DNA of 64,000 nt. Source: Monodelphis domestica (lineage: Eukaryota > Chordata > Mammalia > Didelphimorphia > Didelphidae). The position numbers and the translations under genes are program-made. The DNA lies in the NCBI RefSeq assembly GCF_027887165.1, contig NC_077227.1, forward strand, positions 446,214,462-446,278,461. The letters are read 5' to 3'. The notes under the pieces were generated by a model. The model searched no databases. It was not told the DNA's origin and saw nothing but the letters and a program-made list of their open reading frames with translations. Shown in pieces: positions 53,371 to 62,522 of this stretch. Each line of letters starts with the position of its first letter. Positions within the stretch are counted from its first letter, which is position 1.

Positions 53371-53755
53371 CCTGAGAAGACTAGCACCTTTGGTGGGAGG
53401 GTTTGCTGAGCCCTCTTCAGGGCTGCTCATCCACCTGTTACCCAGCTCTCACCTGTGGCTCTAAGAAGCCACATCCTGGTAAAAGCATCTTGACAGAGAG
53501 GCTACACCAAGCTGAGGGAAGCTTCACATCTGTTGATGAGTTAGGGAGATGTCTCCCCCAAGCATACAAATGCTTTTCTGTCAGAAGGGGCAAGCTCTAA
53601 AAGCTATGAAGGTGGCTGAAGCAGGTGCTGCGGAGTGAAGCATCGAAGAAGCCGAGGTCATGCACTGGTCCTGGGCCAGTGCCAGTTAGCTGCCTTGACT
53701 TTTCACTCGTCACTGGATTCAATGACTGGAAGAGAGAGTGGGGCTCTGTGTGGCT
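53371..53755. other. Repeat-free block
   Basis: Nothing recognised. Confidence 0.4.
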
Positions 53756-53757
53756 TT

Positions 53758-53881
53758 TTTTTTAAACCCTTACCTTCTTTCTGTCTTAGAATTAATACTA
53801 ATTCTAAGATAGAAGAGTGGTAAGGGCTAGGCAGTGGGGGTTAAGTGACTTGCCCAGGGTCACACAGCTAGGAAGTGTCTG
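53758..53881 (-). mobile_element. SINE A, head half missing
   Basis: CCCTTACCTTCTTTCTGTC to CACACAGCTAGGAAGTGTC. Confidence 0.88.
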
Positions 53882-53959
53882 CCTTACTTAACTCCAATTC
53901 ACTTGTAAGTCAAAGCATCACCCTCATGATGTCATTGGACCTCTTAGAAAACAAAGCAA

Positions 53960-54090
53960 CTAGCATCACAGATTCAGAGCTGGAAGAGAACTTCTAGGCC
54001 ATTTAGTTCCACTCTTTCATTTTATTGATAAGGCAATGGAGCCCCAGGGAAGATGAGTGACTTGCCCAAGACAGGTAGGGTCAGATAAAG
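53960..54090 (-). mobile_element. SINE C
   Basis: ACAGATTCAGAGCTGGAAGA, TTTCATTTTATTGATAAGG, GAGTGACTTGCCC. Confidence 0.7.
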
Positions 54091-54109
54091 GTCTCTAAAA
54101 AAGGTTCAC

Positions 54110-54210
54110 CATTACTGGTATAGACTTTCTCTTTTGATAGTGAGCTGCCTATCACTGGAGAAGTTTAAGCTGAGGCTGGATCAGTACCTGTCAGATGATG
54201 AAAGGAAAAT
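54110..54210 (+). mobile_element. CR1/L2-type LINE tail
   Basis: ATCACTGGAGAAGTTTAAGC, GAGGCTGGATCAGTACCTGT. Confidence 0.6.
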
Positions 54211-54385
54211 TAAAAAAAATATCTATCTATCTATATAGCCTTTATTTTTCCTCTTTTAACTTTTTTAAATTTAGATTTTATTTGTTACATTAAAATTCCC
54301 AGATAACTCCCTTGCCACACTAGCATCTCAGAGAATAAAACTATGTCTTGTTTATTTCAGTTTATCCAACAAAATAGATAAACCT
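54211..54385. repeat. Short (ATCT)n and decayed L1-like tail
   Basis: ATCT units at 54220-54234, then a T-rich L1-like antisense stretch (AAAATTCCCAGATAACTCCC). Confidence 0.4.
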
Positions 54386-55164
54386 TTGGTTAAAATGATT
54401 TTTTAAAAAGGAAAATTCTTTCCCAGGTTGGGAGGCTAGCCTTCCAGCTCTGATGTTTGGTGGTCCTAGGAAGTATTCTCATGATTGTTTTTGGACAGCG
54501 GCACCACTGTGAGCCAGGTATATTCAGAGTGTAATTAAATGCCTCTTCTCAGCAATAAAAACGTTTTCCACTTTCTGATCTGATTTGGCTGCCAACTCTC
54601 TGAGGGTAGGGGTGTGGTGGGGAGGATTCTTGGGAGAACAGCCAAGGGCTACCATGGAGATGGTAATTGAGGAGTGAAGAAGCTATGCTCATGTTATCAA
54701 ATCTTAATAAAACCTTACACTGGCCGCCTCCTCCCTGCCCAGGCAGTACCACAGACTGGGAGGAAAGAGAAGGCTTTGGCTTTCTACTGAGCTGCCTTTC
54801 TCTCCTGGCCTTTTCCAGAACTCACTCTGACAGTGCCTGTCATTCGGGGGAACAATGTTACTTTACTGTTAGTGCAAATTTTCTCCCTTAACTCTAGTTG
54901 CCATGGGAGTCCCTTTCACAAATGCTGAAGGATGAGTGTTTGACCAGGGACTGAACCTTTAGCCCCAGCAGCACTTGCAAACACTGAATAGCGGGCTTCT
55001 GAATCTGTCTTCTCATTTGGAATTTAATTTTTTATGGGGAGGAGGAAGGTGGAAGGAAGGAAAGAGAACGGAGGAGAGCTTGATGTTGTTTTTCTTGAGA
55101 GTATTAATGGCAAGAGGTCAAGGGAGGAAAGAAAAAAATTGTGCATGGGTAAACTGACCAGTAG
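54386..55164. other. Repeat-free block
   Basis: About 780 bases with no transposon recognised; opposing short frames (54549-54891) lack support. Confidence 0.45.
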
Positions 55165-55280
55165 TGACCTGGGATAAATTGGCTAACTTTTTTGGGCCTT
55201 TGATTCCTCTTCTTTAAAATCTGAGGATTGGATCGGTTGATCTCTAAAGTCCCTTCCAACTCTCATAGTCTATATTCTAA
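55165..55280 (+). mobile_element. SINE C
   Basis: CTTTAAAATCTGAGGATTGG, CTCTAAAGTCCCTTCCAACT. Confidence 0.7.
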
Positions 55281-55649
55281 GTTCTGGAAAGGGGGCATAT
55301 TGGGGCAGTGTGTTCTCTACTATCCCATTCTGGCTTTGAAACTACGAGTATAACTGCCCGCTCGGTGAATGAGACACAGGACTGAGGCCGAGACTGTATT
55401 TTCAGTGACAACCAGCATTCTTGAGATGCTTAGCCAGTTAGTCCAGGTCATCAGACAGCTCTGTTTGAGTCTTTGTTGGGTTAGATTTTGAGCAGACGTC
55501 TGTGAAGCATTACTTTTTCCCCTACTAATTTTTTTTTACTGCTCTCAGCTCTCTAGGTGATTATTTTGTTCTAGGCATGCCTTACAACAACTGTGTGGCT
55601 AAATACTTGTATGCTAAATTTAGTCAATGTTGACAGGAGGATTACATTT
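55281..55649. other. Repeat-free block
   Basis: Nothing recognised. Confidence 0.4.
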
Positions 55650-55832
55650 GGAAGGTAGCTGTGTGACCCTGGGCAAGTCATTTAAGCTTTCTGAGCCTCA
55701 GTTTCCCCATGTTAACTAGGAATAATTACATCTACCTTATAAGGGAGTGAGGATGAAATGAGCAGTCTGTAAAGCTCTTTGCAAATCTTAAAGTATTACT
55801 TAAATATGAATTACTTTCATTATTATTATTTG
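55650..55832 (+). mobile_element. MIR-core SINE
   Basis: GTAGCTGTGTGACCCTGGGC, GAGCCTCAGTTTCCCCATG, AGGATGAAATGAGCAGTC, CTTAAAGTATTACTTAAATA. Confidence 0.8.
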
Positions 55833-55949
55833 AAACAACCCTGCAGTGACTTTTATTTCAAAGTAAATAATCATCCTATAACATGCATGACTGTTCTAAA
55901 TTAGGATCTCCTTCCCCACCCTCCACACACAATAAACCTAAATCACCTA

Positions 55950-56050
55950 AAATATTCCAGGCACTATTGGACTCTAGGGATAAAAAGACAAAAAATGCAA
56001 TAGTCCCTGCGTCAAGGAGCTGTCCTTCTATAGGAGACCTACATGTGCAT
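55950..56050 (+). repeat. Repeat E
   Basis: TTCCAGGCACTATTGGACTC, CGTCAAGGAGCTGTCCTTCT. Confidence 0.6.
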
Positions 56051-56079
56051 ATTTAAGTACAGACAGAAAAAAAATAGTT

Positions 56080-56280
56080 AACATTTATATGGCACTTATA
56101 AAGTTCTTTGCAAATTTCAGTATATTAACCTATTTATCTTAACCAGGAAGTAGATGTTATTATTACCTCCATTTTATGGAGAGGAAACTGAGGCAGACAG
56201 GTTAAGTGACTTGCCCAGGTTTACTCAGCTAGTCAGTGTCTGAGGAAGGATTTGAACTCAAGTTTTTTATCACTCTGGGT
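56080..56280 (-). mobile_element. MIR SINE
   Basis: AACATTTATATGGCACTTA, TTATGGAGAGGAAACTGAGG, GTGACTTGCCCAGGTTTACT. Confidence 0.82.
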
Positions 56281-56284
56281 TGGC

Positions 56285-56335
56285 AGGGGAATAGCAGTTG
56301 GGGAGATCAGAAAAAGCTTCACCTCAAACAGATGC
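56285..56335 (+). repeat. Repeat D stack, part 1
   Basis: GATCAGAAAAAGCTTCACCT is its 5' region, cut by a hAT MITE. Confidence 0.5.
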
Positions 56336-56512
56336 ACTTAACGATTTTTATGTCATGGACTCCTTTGGCAGTCTGGTGGAGCTGGTGGACCCATTCTCAG
56401 AATGTTTTTAAGTGCATAAAATAAAACACATAGGATTACAAAGGAAATGTTGAATTGTTATCCAAAAAAGCTTTTCTGAAAGCTCATAGATCCCAGCTTG
56501 ATAATCCCTGCA
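56336..56512. mobile_element. hAT-type non-autonomous DNA transposon
   Basis: TTATGTCATGGACTCCTTTG, TAAAATAAAACACATAGGAT, GATAATCCCTG end. Remembered from a mammalian hAT-Charlie-like MITE. Possible 8-base duplication CAGATGCA/CAGTTGAA with two changes. Confidence 0.6.
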
Positions 56513-56677
56513 GTTGAAGATGGCAGTTGAACTGAATTGTGAAGGAAATGAGGGATTCTAGGAGGTGGAGATGAGGAAGGACCATATTCCAGGTAACGGG
56601 AGACAGTCACGGTCAATCCCAGTGACACGTGTGAACAATAGGGGGCTGATGGGACTAGACTGGAGTATCTGAAGGGG
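56513..56677 (+). repeat. Repeat D stack, part 2
   Basis: GAACTGAATTGTGAAGGAAA, GGGATTCTAGGAGGTGGAGA, GGAGTATCTGAAGGGG. Confidence 0.65.
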
Positions 56678-56941
56678 TTGTTGTCGTTCAGTCATGACCA
56701 TAGCACACCAGGTCTTTCTAGCCTCCACTATCTCTCAGTCCAAGTTCACATCCATTGTTTCCATAACATTATTTATCCCTCTTATTCTCTGCCATCCCTT
56801 TCTCCTTTTGCCTTCAATCTTTCCAACACCAAAGCCTTTTCCAGTGAGTTTTATGTTCTCATTATGTGACCGAGTATTTAAGCATTAGCTTCAGCTTCAG
56901 TACTTGACCTTCAAGTGAGAGTCTGAATTAATTTCTTAAAG
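56678..56941 (-). mobile_element. RTE/BovB-type LINE 3' fragment inserted in repeat D
   Basis: Antisense RTE: ACCATAGCACACCAGGTCTT, TCCATTGTTTCCATAACAT, TTTTGCCTTCAATCTTTCC, GTATTTAAGCATTAGCTTCA; the order follows the BovB 3' region. TCTGAAGGGG (56668-56677) and TCTGAGGGGG (56942-56951) form the target duplication. Confidence 0.82.
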
Positions 56942-57104
56942 TCTGAGGGGGAATAATGTAGAATATAAGGCTTGAAAGGTAGATGGGGTGTGGTGGGAAG
57001 GGTTTTAAAGATAAATTCCTTTTTGGTCCTTAAAGGCAATAAGAAACATTAGAGTTTATAGTAGAAAAGTGACCTGGTCAGACCTGATTTTTAGGAAAAT
57101 CACT
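56942..57104 (+). repeat. Repeat D stack, part 3
   Basis: GGAATAATGTAGAATATAAG, GTGACCTGGTCAGACCTGA. Confidence 0.65.
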
Positions 57105-58048
57105 TCATTTTACTTTATTTTTAAAGTTCACTCATTTATTTTTTCCAAATTGCAAGTAAAAACAATTTTAATGTTAATTTTCCTTTTATTATGTTTTTAT
57201 TTTAATAACAAATTTCCACAAACATTTTCCAGTTATATGATCCAGATTGTTTCCCTTTCTTCTTCCCTCCCCCATCCTGGATCTGTCAAGCAATTTGATC
57301 CAGGTTATACATGTATTATCATGCAAAACATATTTCTGTATTATTCATTTTTGTAGGAGACCAAAACCCCAAATCATATACCCAAAAATACAAGTGATCA
57401 ATTATATGCTTTCACCTGCATTTCTACTCTAATAGTTCTTTCTCTAGAGGTGGATACTATTCTTTTTCCCAAGTCCCTCAGAATTGTCCTGGATCATTGT
57501 GTTGCTGTTAGTAGCAAAGTCTATCACATTTATTCTTTGTACAGTATTTCAGTTACTGTGCACAGTATCCTCCTGGTTCTGCTTATTTCACTCTGCATCA
57601 GTTCATGTAGGTCTTTCCAGCTCTTTCTGAAATCATCCTGTTCCTCATTCCTTGTAGCACAATAGCATTCCATCATTGTTATATACTACAATTTGTTCAG
57701 CCATTCTGCAAATGAGGGACATCCCTTTAGTTTTCAATTCTTTGCCACCACAAAAGTAGAAGCTATAAATATTTTTGTACAAACAGGTCCTTTCACATTT
57801 TTAAAATCTCTACAGACCTAGTAGTGGTATTACTGGATCAAAAAGTATCCATTCTTTTAAAGCCCTTTGGGCATAATTCCAAATTGCCCTCTAGAACCTT
57901 TGGATCAGTTCACAACTCCATCAGCAACACTAACATTCATTTTCTAACATTTTGAATTCCATATTCTCCATCCCACCCCTGCTCTTTTCTTCCCCCAACT
58001 GAGACAGTAAGCAATTTGATATGGGTTATACATGTACTATCATATAAA
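57105..58048 (-). mobile_element. L1 3' segments inserted in repeat D
   Basis: 57105-57945: TATGATCCAGATTGTTTCCC, ATGTATTATCATGCAAAAC, TTCACTCTGCATCAGTTCAT, CTATAAATATTTTTGTAC. 57946-58048 repeats the L1 tail again (AAGCAATTTGATATGGG, ATGTACTATCATATAAAAC), so two L1 pieces abut. Confidence 0.88.
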
Positions 58049-58123
58049 ACTTTAGCAGCTGTGTGGAGTATGGATTAGAGAGGGGAAAGAGTTGAGGCAG
58101 AGAGACCATTTAGGAGGTTATCA
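58049..58123 (+). repeat. Repeat D stack, part 4
   Basis: AGCTGTGTGGAGTATGGATT, GAGAGACCATTTAGGAGG follow part 3 directly in the family order. Confidence 0.65.
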
Positions 58124-58262
58124 CAATTAGTTCAGAGCTGATGAAATCCAAGGAAATTAAATGGCTTGGCCAAGATCACACAGGTATTAATTTGCAAAGG
58201 CAGGATTTGAATTCAGGTTCTCTGATATCAAAGCCAGCATTATTTTTAGTCTACCAAGAGAT
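58124..58262 (-). mobile_element. MIR inserted in repeat D
   Basis: AAATTAAATGGCTTGGCCAA, GGATTTGAATTCAGGTTCTC. Confidence 0.65.
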
Positions 58263-58530
58263 CCTAGGAGGTGACTCGGAGGTTAGCTAGCAGCATCCTA
58301 TTTCAGACCCTCCTATGTGAAAAGAGAGAACAGGGCAGATGAAAAGAATATTCTGGAGCTAGAATTGACAAGATTTTGGAGATGAATGAATCTCTGGGGT
58401 GAGGTTTGGGTTGGGGAAGATGACATTGAAATTTTGAGTTTGGGTGACTAGACAGAGAGGGCAGTATTCTCTACAGAAGTAGGGAGATTCACCAGAAGCA
58501 TGAATCTGAGGGACTGGGAAGGGGAATGTT
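58263..58530 (+). repeat. Repeat D stack, part 5
   Basis: TGACAAGATTTTGGAGATG, GTTTGGGTGACTAGACAGAG, TTCTCTACAGAAGTAGGGA. Confidence 0.55.
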
Positions 58531-58751
58531 TCCTGTCCCTTTAGTATGAAGGCAAGATTATGATAGAGGAAGATTGAGCCAGGTAGTGAGACCCAGGCAC
58601 ACAAGTAAAGATAACCTAAAGGGAATAGAAGTTGATCTCTTCATTTAGGTTTCCCTCAACTGGGCTTTTTAGAACCACAGGATTATTGTGCCCATAGTAC
58701 TCAAGAACTAAGTCTTGGAGTTCCTTGTTAGAGTCATAATGTCATAGTAAT

Positions 58752-58953
58752 GAAGGGGCAACTAGATGGTGAAGTAGATAGAACAGTGGGCCTGAAGTCA
58801 GGAAGACTCATCTTCTGGAGTTCAAATCTGGCCTTAGATATTTAATAGTTAGGTGACAACTAGACAAGTCCCTTAAACCTCTTTGCCTCAGTTTCCTCAT
58901 GTATAAAATGAGCTAAGAAGGAAATGGCAAACCACTCCAATATCTTTGTCAAG
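58752..58953 (+). mobile_element. SINE B, left piece (split by an LTR)
   Basis: AGGGGCAACTAGATGGTGAA head, CAGTTTCCTCATGTATAAAA, CAAACCACTCCAATATC; broken at CAAG (58950-58953). Confidence 0.93.
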
Positions 58954-59132
58954 TGTTAAATTTAATTGTGGTTGGACTCTGAATATTTATATAGGTGGTC
59001 GCCATGGATTTAATTTCTAAATCTCAAAATGAATTACTAAAGTAAAATGAATTTATGGTAGTTTATTTACAATAGAGGGAAGATATTAAGGAGAGAGAGA
59101 GAAATAGAGAGAGAGGGAGAGGGAGAAGGAGA

Positions 59133-59182
<50 letters not shown>

Positions 59183-59774
59183 TATCTGGAGTCTTCTGAT
59201 ATCAGTTAGAATTTCTAAGCCCCAGCCAGGGGAAGAGAGTCTCAAGACAATGGGCTTTTCCTGGAGACTTCATGCCTCCAGAAAGGTGGGGTCACTAAGC
59301 CAGCCTTTCACTCACCAACAGTGACTGTCTAAAAGGAAAAGCAGTCTGAGGTCTCCTGCATGAGTTTCTCCAGGGGTCCAGTTCCTGCAGTCCAACTCTG
59401 AGTCAGAGAATCTTCTGTCCAACTCAAATCTTGAATTGAATATATCTTCTTCTGGCCTCTGGTCCTCTTTTTAAAGATCTTTTTCTCTTGTGTCACCTCC
59501 CCTAAATTTTACGGCTATTAGACAGACACTAGGCAGACACTTTTCTCCAGGACTGCCTACTCTTTAGTTTACACCTTCTTTGGTTAGATTATATCTTTTT
59601 TGGATTACTTAACACCTTTTTTGGTCAGTTTACCTTTTGTAGTTACTTAATACCTTTTTGTAGTTAAAATGGGAAAATCTACTTAAAATACTGTTATCAC
59701 CTTTTGGGGATTAAAATCTAAAAATAGATTGTGGATTACAATTCAATCAGGAGATAAAAGATCTAGTCTTCACA
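58954..59774 (-). mobile_element. Solo LTR (long-LTR family) inserted in SINE B
   Basis: Starts TGTTAAATTTAATTG and ends GTCTTCACA on the + strand, flanked on both sides by CAAG (58950-58953, 59775-59778). The exact 4-base duplication and precise fit to the SINE B break define it as a complete solo LTR of 821 bases; 4 bases suit class I (gamma-like) elements. Same family as 1299-2464. It holds a GA-rich expansion at 59088-59182 that makes an artificial Ser-Leu frame. Fossil. Confidence 0.92.
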
Positions 59775-59840
59775 CAAGAAAACTCCAAATGGTGTCATGA
59801 AGAGTTGAACATAACTGAAAACATCTGAACAAGGCAACAA
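59775..59840 (+). mobile_element. SINE B, right piece
   Basis: CAAGAAAACTCCAAATGGTG, CATGAAGAGTTGAACATAAC complete the 3' end. Confidence 0.9.
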
Positions 59841-60259
59841 AAACAAATTATAGTAATGTAGTTGATTTAAAAAAATTTAATTTAAATTTAATTTAAATTA
59901 AAAAAATTTTAAATTATACTTGGGTGTTTCCCAAAACATATGCTTATAAAACATATAATTATATATAAAATGGTATATAATTAGATGCTAAACTGTGAGT
60001 AAGGTCATGGAGGGCTGAGGAATTTCAGGAAAGAATTGTAATCCAGCATGGATGAGATTAGTCAGAGAAGATTACAATGGAAAAGCCTTTAAGAATGGAT
60101 AGGTTTAAGAAAACCAAGAAGTGATTTTTTTTTGCTGTGAGTTCAGTTAAGATATCACAGTCAGACCAAGGAGTGTGCTGTCCAGTTGGTTGGCCCACGT
60201 TTGGTCAGCATCTAGAAGGCTAGGTGTAACTATGGGGAGGAGAGAATTGAAGCTCATAT
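59841..60259. other. AT-rich then unrecognised sequence
   Basis: 59865-59920 is an A/T self-complementary stretch of AATTTAAATT type; 59925-60259 shows nothing recognisable. Confidence 0.45.
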
Positions 60260-60416
60260 TGTGGTCAGAAGAATAGTGCCCTAGGAATTAAAACGGGTTT
60301 TTGATCCCGCCTCTGCCATTAGCTTGCTTTGTGACCTTGGGCAAGCCACTCTTCTTTTCTAGACTAGTTTCCTTATTTGTCTGAGAGGTTGGACTTCATT
60401 GTTAAGGTCTTCTCCC
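60260..60416 (+). mobile_element. SINE C, left piece
   Basis: GCTTTGTGACCTTGGGCAAG, GAGAGGTTGGACTTCATTG; the tail resumes at 60636. Confidence 0.7.
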
Positions 60417-60556
60417 CAGAGGTGTCAAACTCACGAGTCACAAATTGCTCACAAAACTAGTTGGGAACCAGATTAAAATGCATTTGGAAATTGTTTAACA
60501 AAACAAATAAAAAATATAATACAACATAGATAATGTTAATGTGTGTGTGTGTGTGT

Positions 60557-60588
<32 letters not shown>

Positions 60589-60635
60589 TTAATGTGTGGC
60601 TTTTAGGGAGTTTCTATTTGAGTTTGACACCACTG
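60417..60635. mobile_element. hAT (Charlie-type) MITE with internal GT microsatellite
   Basis: Inverted ends CAGAGGTGTCAAACTC and GAGTTTGACACCACTG; interior CAGATTAAAATGCATTTGG and CATAGATAATGTTAA match a mammalian hAT MITE known from memory. A GT run (60540-60588) has grown inside it. Confidence 0.82.
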
Positions 60636-60665
60636 AAGTCCATACTTCTGAATATATCTACATGT
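60636..60665 (+). mobile_element. SINE C, right piece
   Basis: CATACTTCTGAATATATCTA fits the SINE C end. Confidence 0.45.
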
Positions 60666-61074
60666 ATTTCATGGTTTGTGAGTACCCAAGAACAATGTAT
60701 AGGTGCCCAAACTCTGTGTCTGACCTTGGAATTGAGAAGGGGTATGGGAAGACTCAGGCCATCAAGTTTCATTAAAGTTCTCTTTTTGCCCTGTGTCTTT
60801 ACAGTTATTGACACCTATCAAGGTCCATCTGCCACTTTGGTTGGATCAACAGGAGTCTGCTGGGGAGACGGTTAGAAATACCTGAAACAAATGAAGGATG
60901 TGCTGGCCAGTAGCAGGGAGTGGGCTTTACCCTGGCGCTGGTGAAGCTGTTGAAGAGGTGGATGCCTCCGCAGACTTTCCCTCCAAGTTCAAATAAGTAC
61001 CAGACTCTACCTTTGGACCCCAAGAACTGTTGTAAGCAAGTGGAGTTCGACAGATGTGCCTGGGAAACCAGGCT
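60666..61074. other. Repeat-free sequence just upstream of the ADCY7 coding exon
   Basis: Contains an acceptor-like tract ending CTTTACAG at 60804, with no good donor paired to it. May include splicing control or a longer 5'UTR variant. Confidence 0.4.
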
Positions 61075-61090
61075 CCCTCTTTTCTTACAG
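61075..61090 (+). promoter_or_regulatory. ADCY7: Splice acceptor of ADCY7 coding exon 1
   Basis: A CT-rich run followed by TTACAG|GA. It is the best acceptor in the few hundred bases upstream of the ATG. Confidence 0.8.
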
Positions 61091-61311
61091 GAACCCCATC
61101 TATTGAACAGCAGAAGAAGCAGACTCTTGACTGAGAGAGGATGCCCACCAAAGGGAAATACTTCCTCAATGATGATGAGGAGTGGAAGAGCAAAGATTCC
61201 CGCTATGAGCAGTTCCACCATATGAGTCAACACTATCCTTTTCTGCTCATCTTCCTCTCCATTGCCATCATTTCCTCACTCATACTCATTGTCCTTTCCT
61301 TCTTCCATTCG
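61091..61311 (+). CDS. ADCY7: ADCY7 first coding exon (5'UTR 61091-61140, codons 1-57 at 61141-61311)
   Basis: Adenylate cyclase 7 is a 12-pass plasma-membrane enzyme that makes cyclic AMP from ATP downstream of G-protein-coupled receptors; it is prominent in platelets and blood cells (family knowledge). The exon follows a strong acceptor (pyrimidine tract, TTTCTTACAG ending at 61090). It has 50 nt of leader, an in-frame TGA at 61132-61134 just before the ATG, A at -3, then 57 codons ending exactly at a GTGAGTGGA donor (intron phase 0). The peptide begins MPTKGKYFLNDDEE. From memory, human ADCY7 begins MPAKGRYFLNEGEE, then has YE, SQH-P-LL and a first membrane span at the same positions. Residues 1-31 are polar and cytoplasmic; about 33-55 form transmembrane segment 1. 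The remaining membrane spans and both catalytic domains lie beyond the window. The naming rests on remembered human sequence, not on a search. A translation reading on past 61311 (VSGLARVVGKRLG, then stop) is intron. Confidence 0.93.
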
Positions 61312-61317
61312 GTGAGT
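61312..61317 (+). promoter_or_regulatory. ADCY7: Splice donor of ADCY7 coding exon 1
   Basis: TCG|GTGAGTGGA matches the donor consensus and falls exactly at a codon boundary, where similarity to ADCY7 ends. Confidence 0.85.
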
Positions 61318-61339
61318 GGATTAGCCAGGGTGGTGGGAA

Positions 61340-61470
61340 AGAGATTAGGCTAGGAATTATGAGATCTCTATTTTAGTTCTGGATCCACCAGTAAACTAGG
61401 TCTGTGACCAGTGAGCTGGTCATGTCCTGTCTCTTGGCCTCAGTTTCCTTTTCTGTGAAATGAGGAAGAG
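61340..61470 (+). mobile_element. MIR/SINE C
   Basis: TTTTAGTTCTGGATCCACCA, CTTGGCCTCAGTTTCC, CTGTGAAATGAGG. Confidence 0.7.
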
Positions 61471-61479
61471 AAGGGGGGA

Positions 61480-61668
61480 AAGGAACAAGCATTTACCAAA
61501 CTACTATTATATATGTTGGGAGGGATAATTTAATTAATTTTAATCCTATTTTTACAGTTGAATTAATTGAAGCAAACAAAAATTGTAATTTGTCCAGTAC
61601 CTGAGGCTAGATTTGACCTCAAATCTTCTCTATTCCAGGCTCAGTGCTTGAACTCTGTCTATTGTATA
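61480..61668 (-). mobile_element. MIR
   Basis: GGAACAAGCATTTACC, CTGAGGCTAGATTTGACC. Confidence 0.65.
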
Positions 61669-61682
61669 ATTTATGTAGGGGA

Positions 61683-61860
61683 AATAGGGTTGGGTTTGGA
61701 GCTAGAAGATCTGAGTCCAAATCTGAGCTCTACCACCTACACCTGTTATCCTGGGTAAAACACTTAACTCTATTGACCTCAGTTTCCTCACCTATAAAAT
61801 AATAAGGGTTGGATTATATGATCTCTAAGGTTCCTTCTATCTCTGAATCTATGATCCTCG
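61683..61860 (+). mobile_element. SINE C
   Basis: GATCTGAGTCCAAATCTGAG, CAGTTTCCTCACCTATAAAA, TGATCTCTAAGGTTCCTTCT. Confidence 0.82.
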
Positions 61861-62139
61861 GATAATAATTCTGCCCTGACTATTTAATGGAATTGTTTGT
61901 TTGGATCAAATGAGTTCATGAACAGGGGAGCTCTGAAAAATTCAGAAGTATTGCATGACTAGGAGTTAGTGATGGAAGGATCAGAGTTCTGCTAGTCCCT
62001 TGTAGGTCCTTGTTTAGTGGGTGCAGCCTTCCTTCCTTGGATTGTTTCTTGTGTTTGCTCTACGCTCTGCTAAGGAGAAGGTGGGGACCTGGGAGTCAGG
62101 ACAGATAGGCTTTGCTTCTCATTTTGATGCTGACTTGGT

Positions 62140-62298
62140 TTAAAAAAAACAAAACCCAAACTTCATTTACTAACAATTCTTAGACAGGTCAAAGACTAGG
62201 CATGGGGGTTAAGTGACTTGCCCAGGAGCACACAGCTTGGAAGTATCTTAGGCCATATTTGAACCCAGACCCTCCCAGCTGGGCTACCTAGCTGCTTC
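62140..62298 (-). mobile_element. SINE A, diverged
   Basis: GGGGTTAAGTGACTTGCCCA, CATATTTGAACCCAG, GGCTACCTAGCTGCTTC. Confidence 0.82.
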
Positions 62299-62329
62299 TT
62301 AGTATTTGATTTTTGATAAATTCACTATA

Positions 62330-62522
62330 TAGAGAGAAGAGTTTTGTATTCTGAGTGAGAATAATCAGAGGAGCTGGGTTCAAATCCTAGGCATTCTACT
62401 TCCTACTTCCTTGGGGAAATAGCTTAAGCTTTTTGCCCCTCATTTTCTTTTCTTCTAAAATTAGGGGAAAGGTTTAGCTAGATAACCTCTAAAGTCCCCT
62501 TCATTAGAAATCTATGGTGTTA
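62330..62522 (+). mobile_element. SINE C
   Basis: GAGCTGGGTTCAAATCCTAG, GATAACCTCTAAAGTCCCC. Confidence 0.72.

Larger units (their letters stand above)
8686..61090 (+). other. ADCY7: Inferred ADCY7 intron 1 (about 52.4 kb)
   Basis: Bounded by GTGAGTG at 8686 and TTTCTTACAG at 61090. A long first intron between a non-coding exon and the ATG exon fits the human gene's layout. Nearly all of it is transposon-derived; repeat-free islands are listed separately. Extra alternative 5' exons inside it are possible. Confidence 0.55.

Noticed and set aside
60790-60870. Second acceptor-like site (CTTTACAG at 60804) as an extra 5' exon
   Set aside because: No decent donor follows before 61091; the nearby GTTAGA is weak. 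Left open as a minor variant.
60805-61233. 142-codon minus-strand frame with a hydrophobic start
   Set aside because: It overlaps the ADCY7 coding exon on the opposite strand; the hydrophobic part mirrors that exon.
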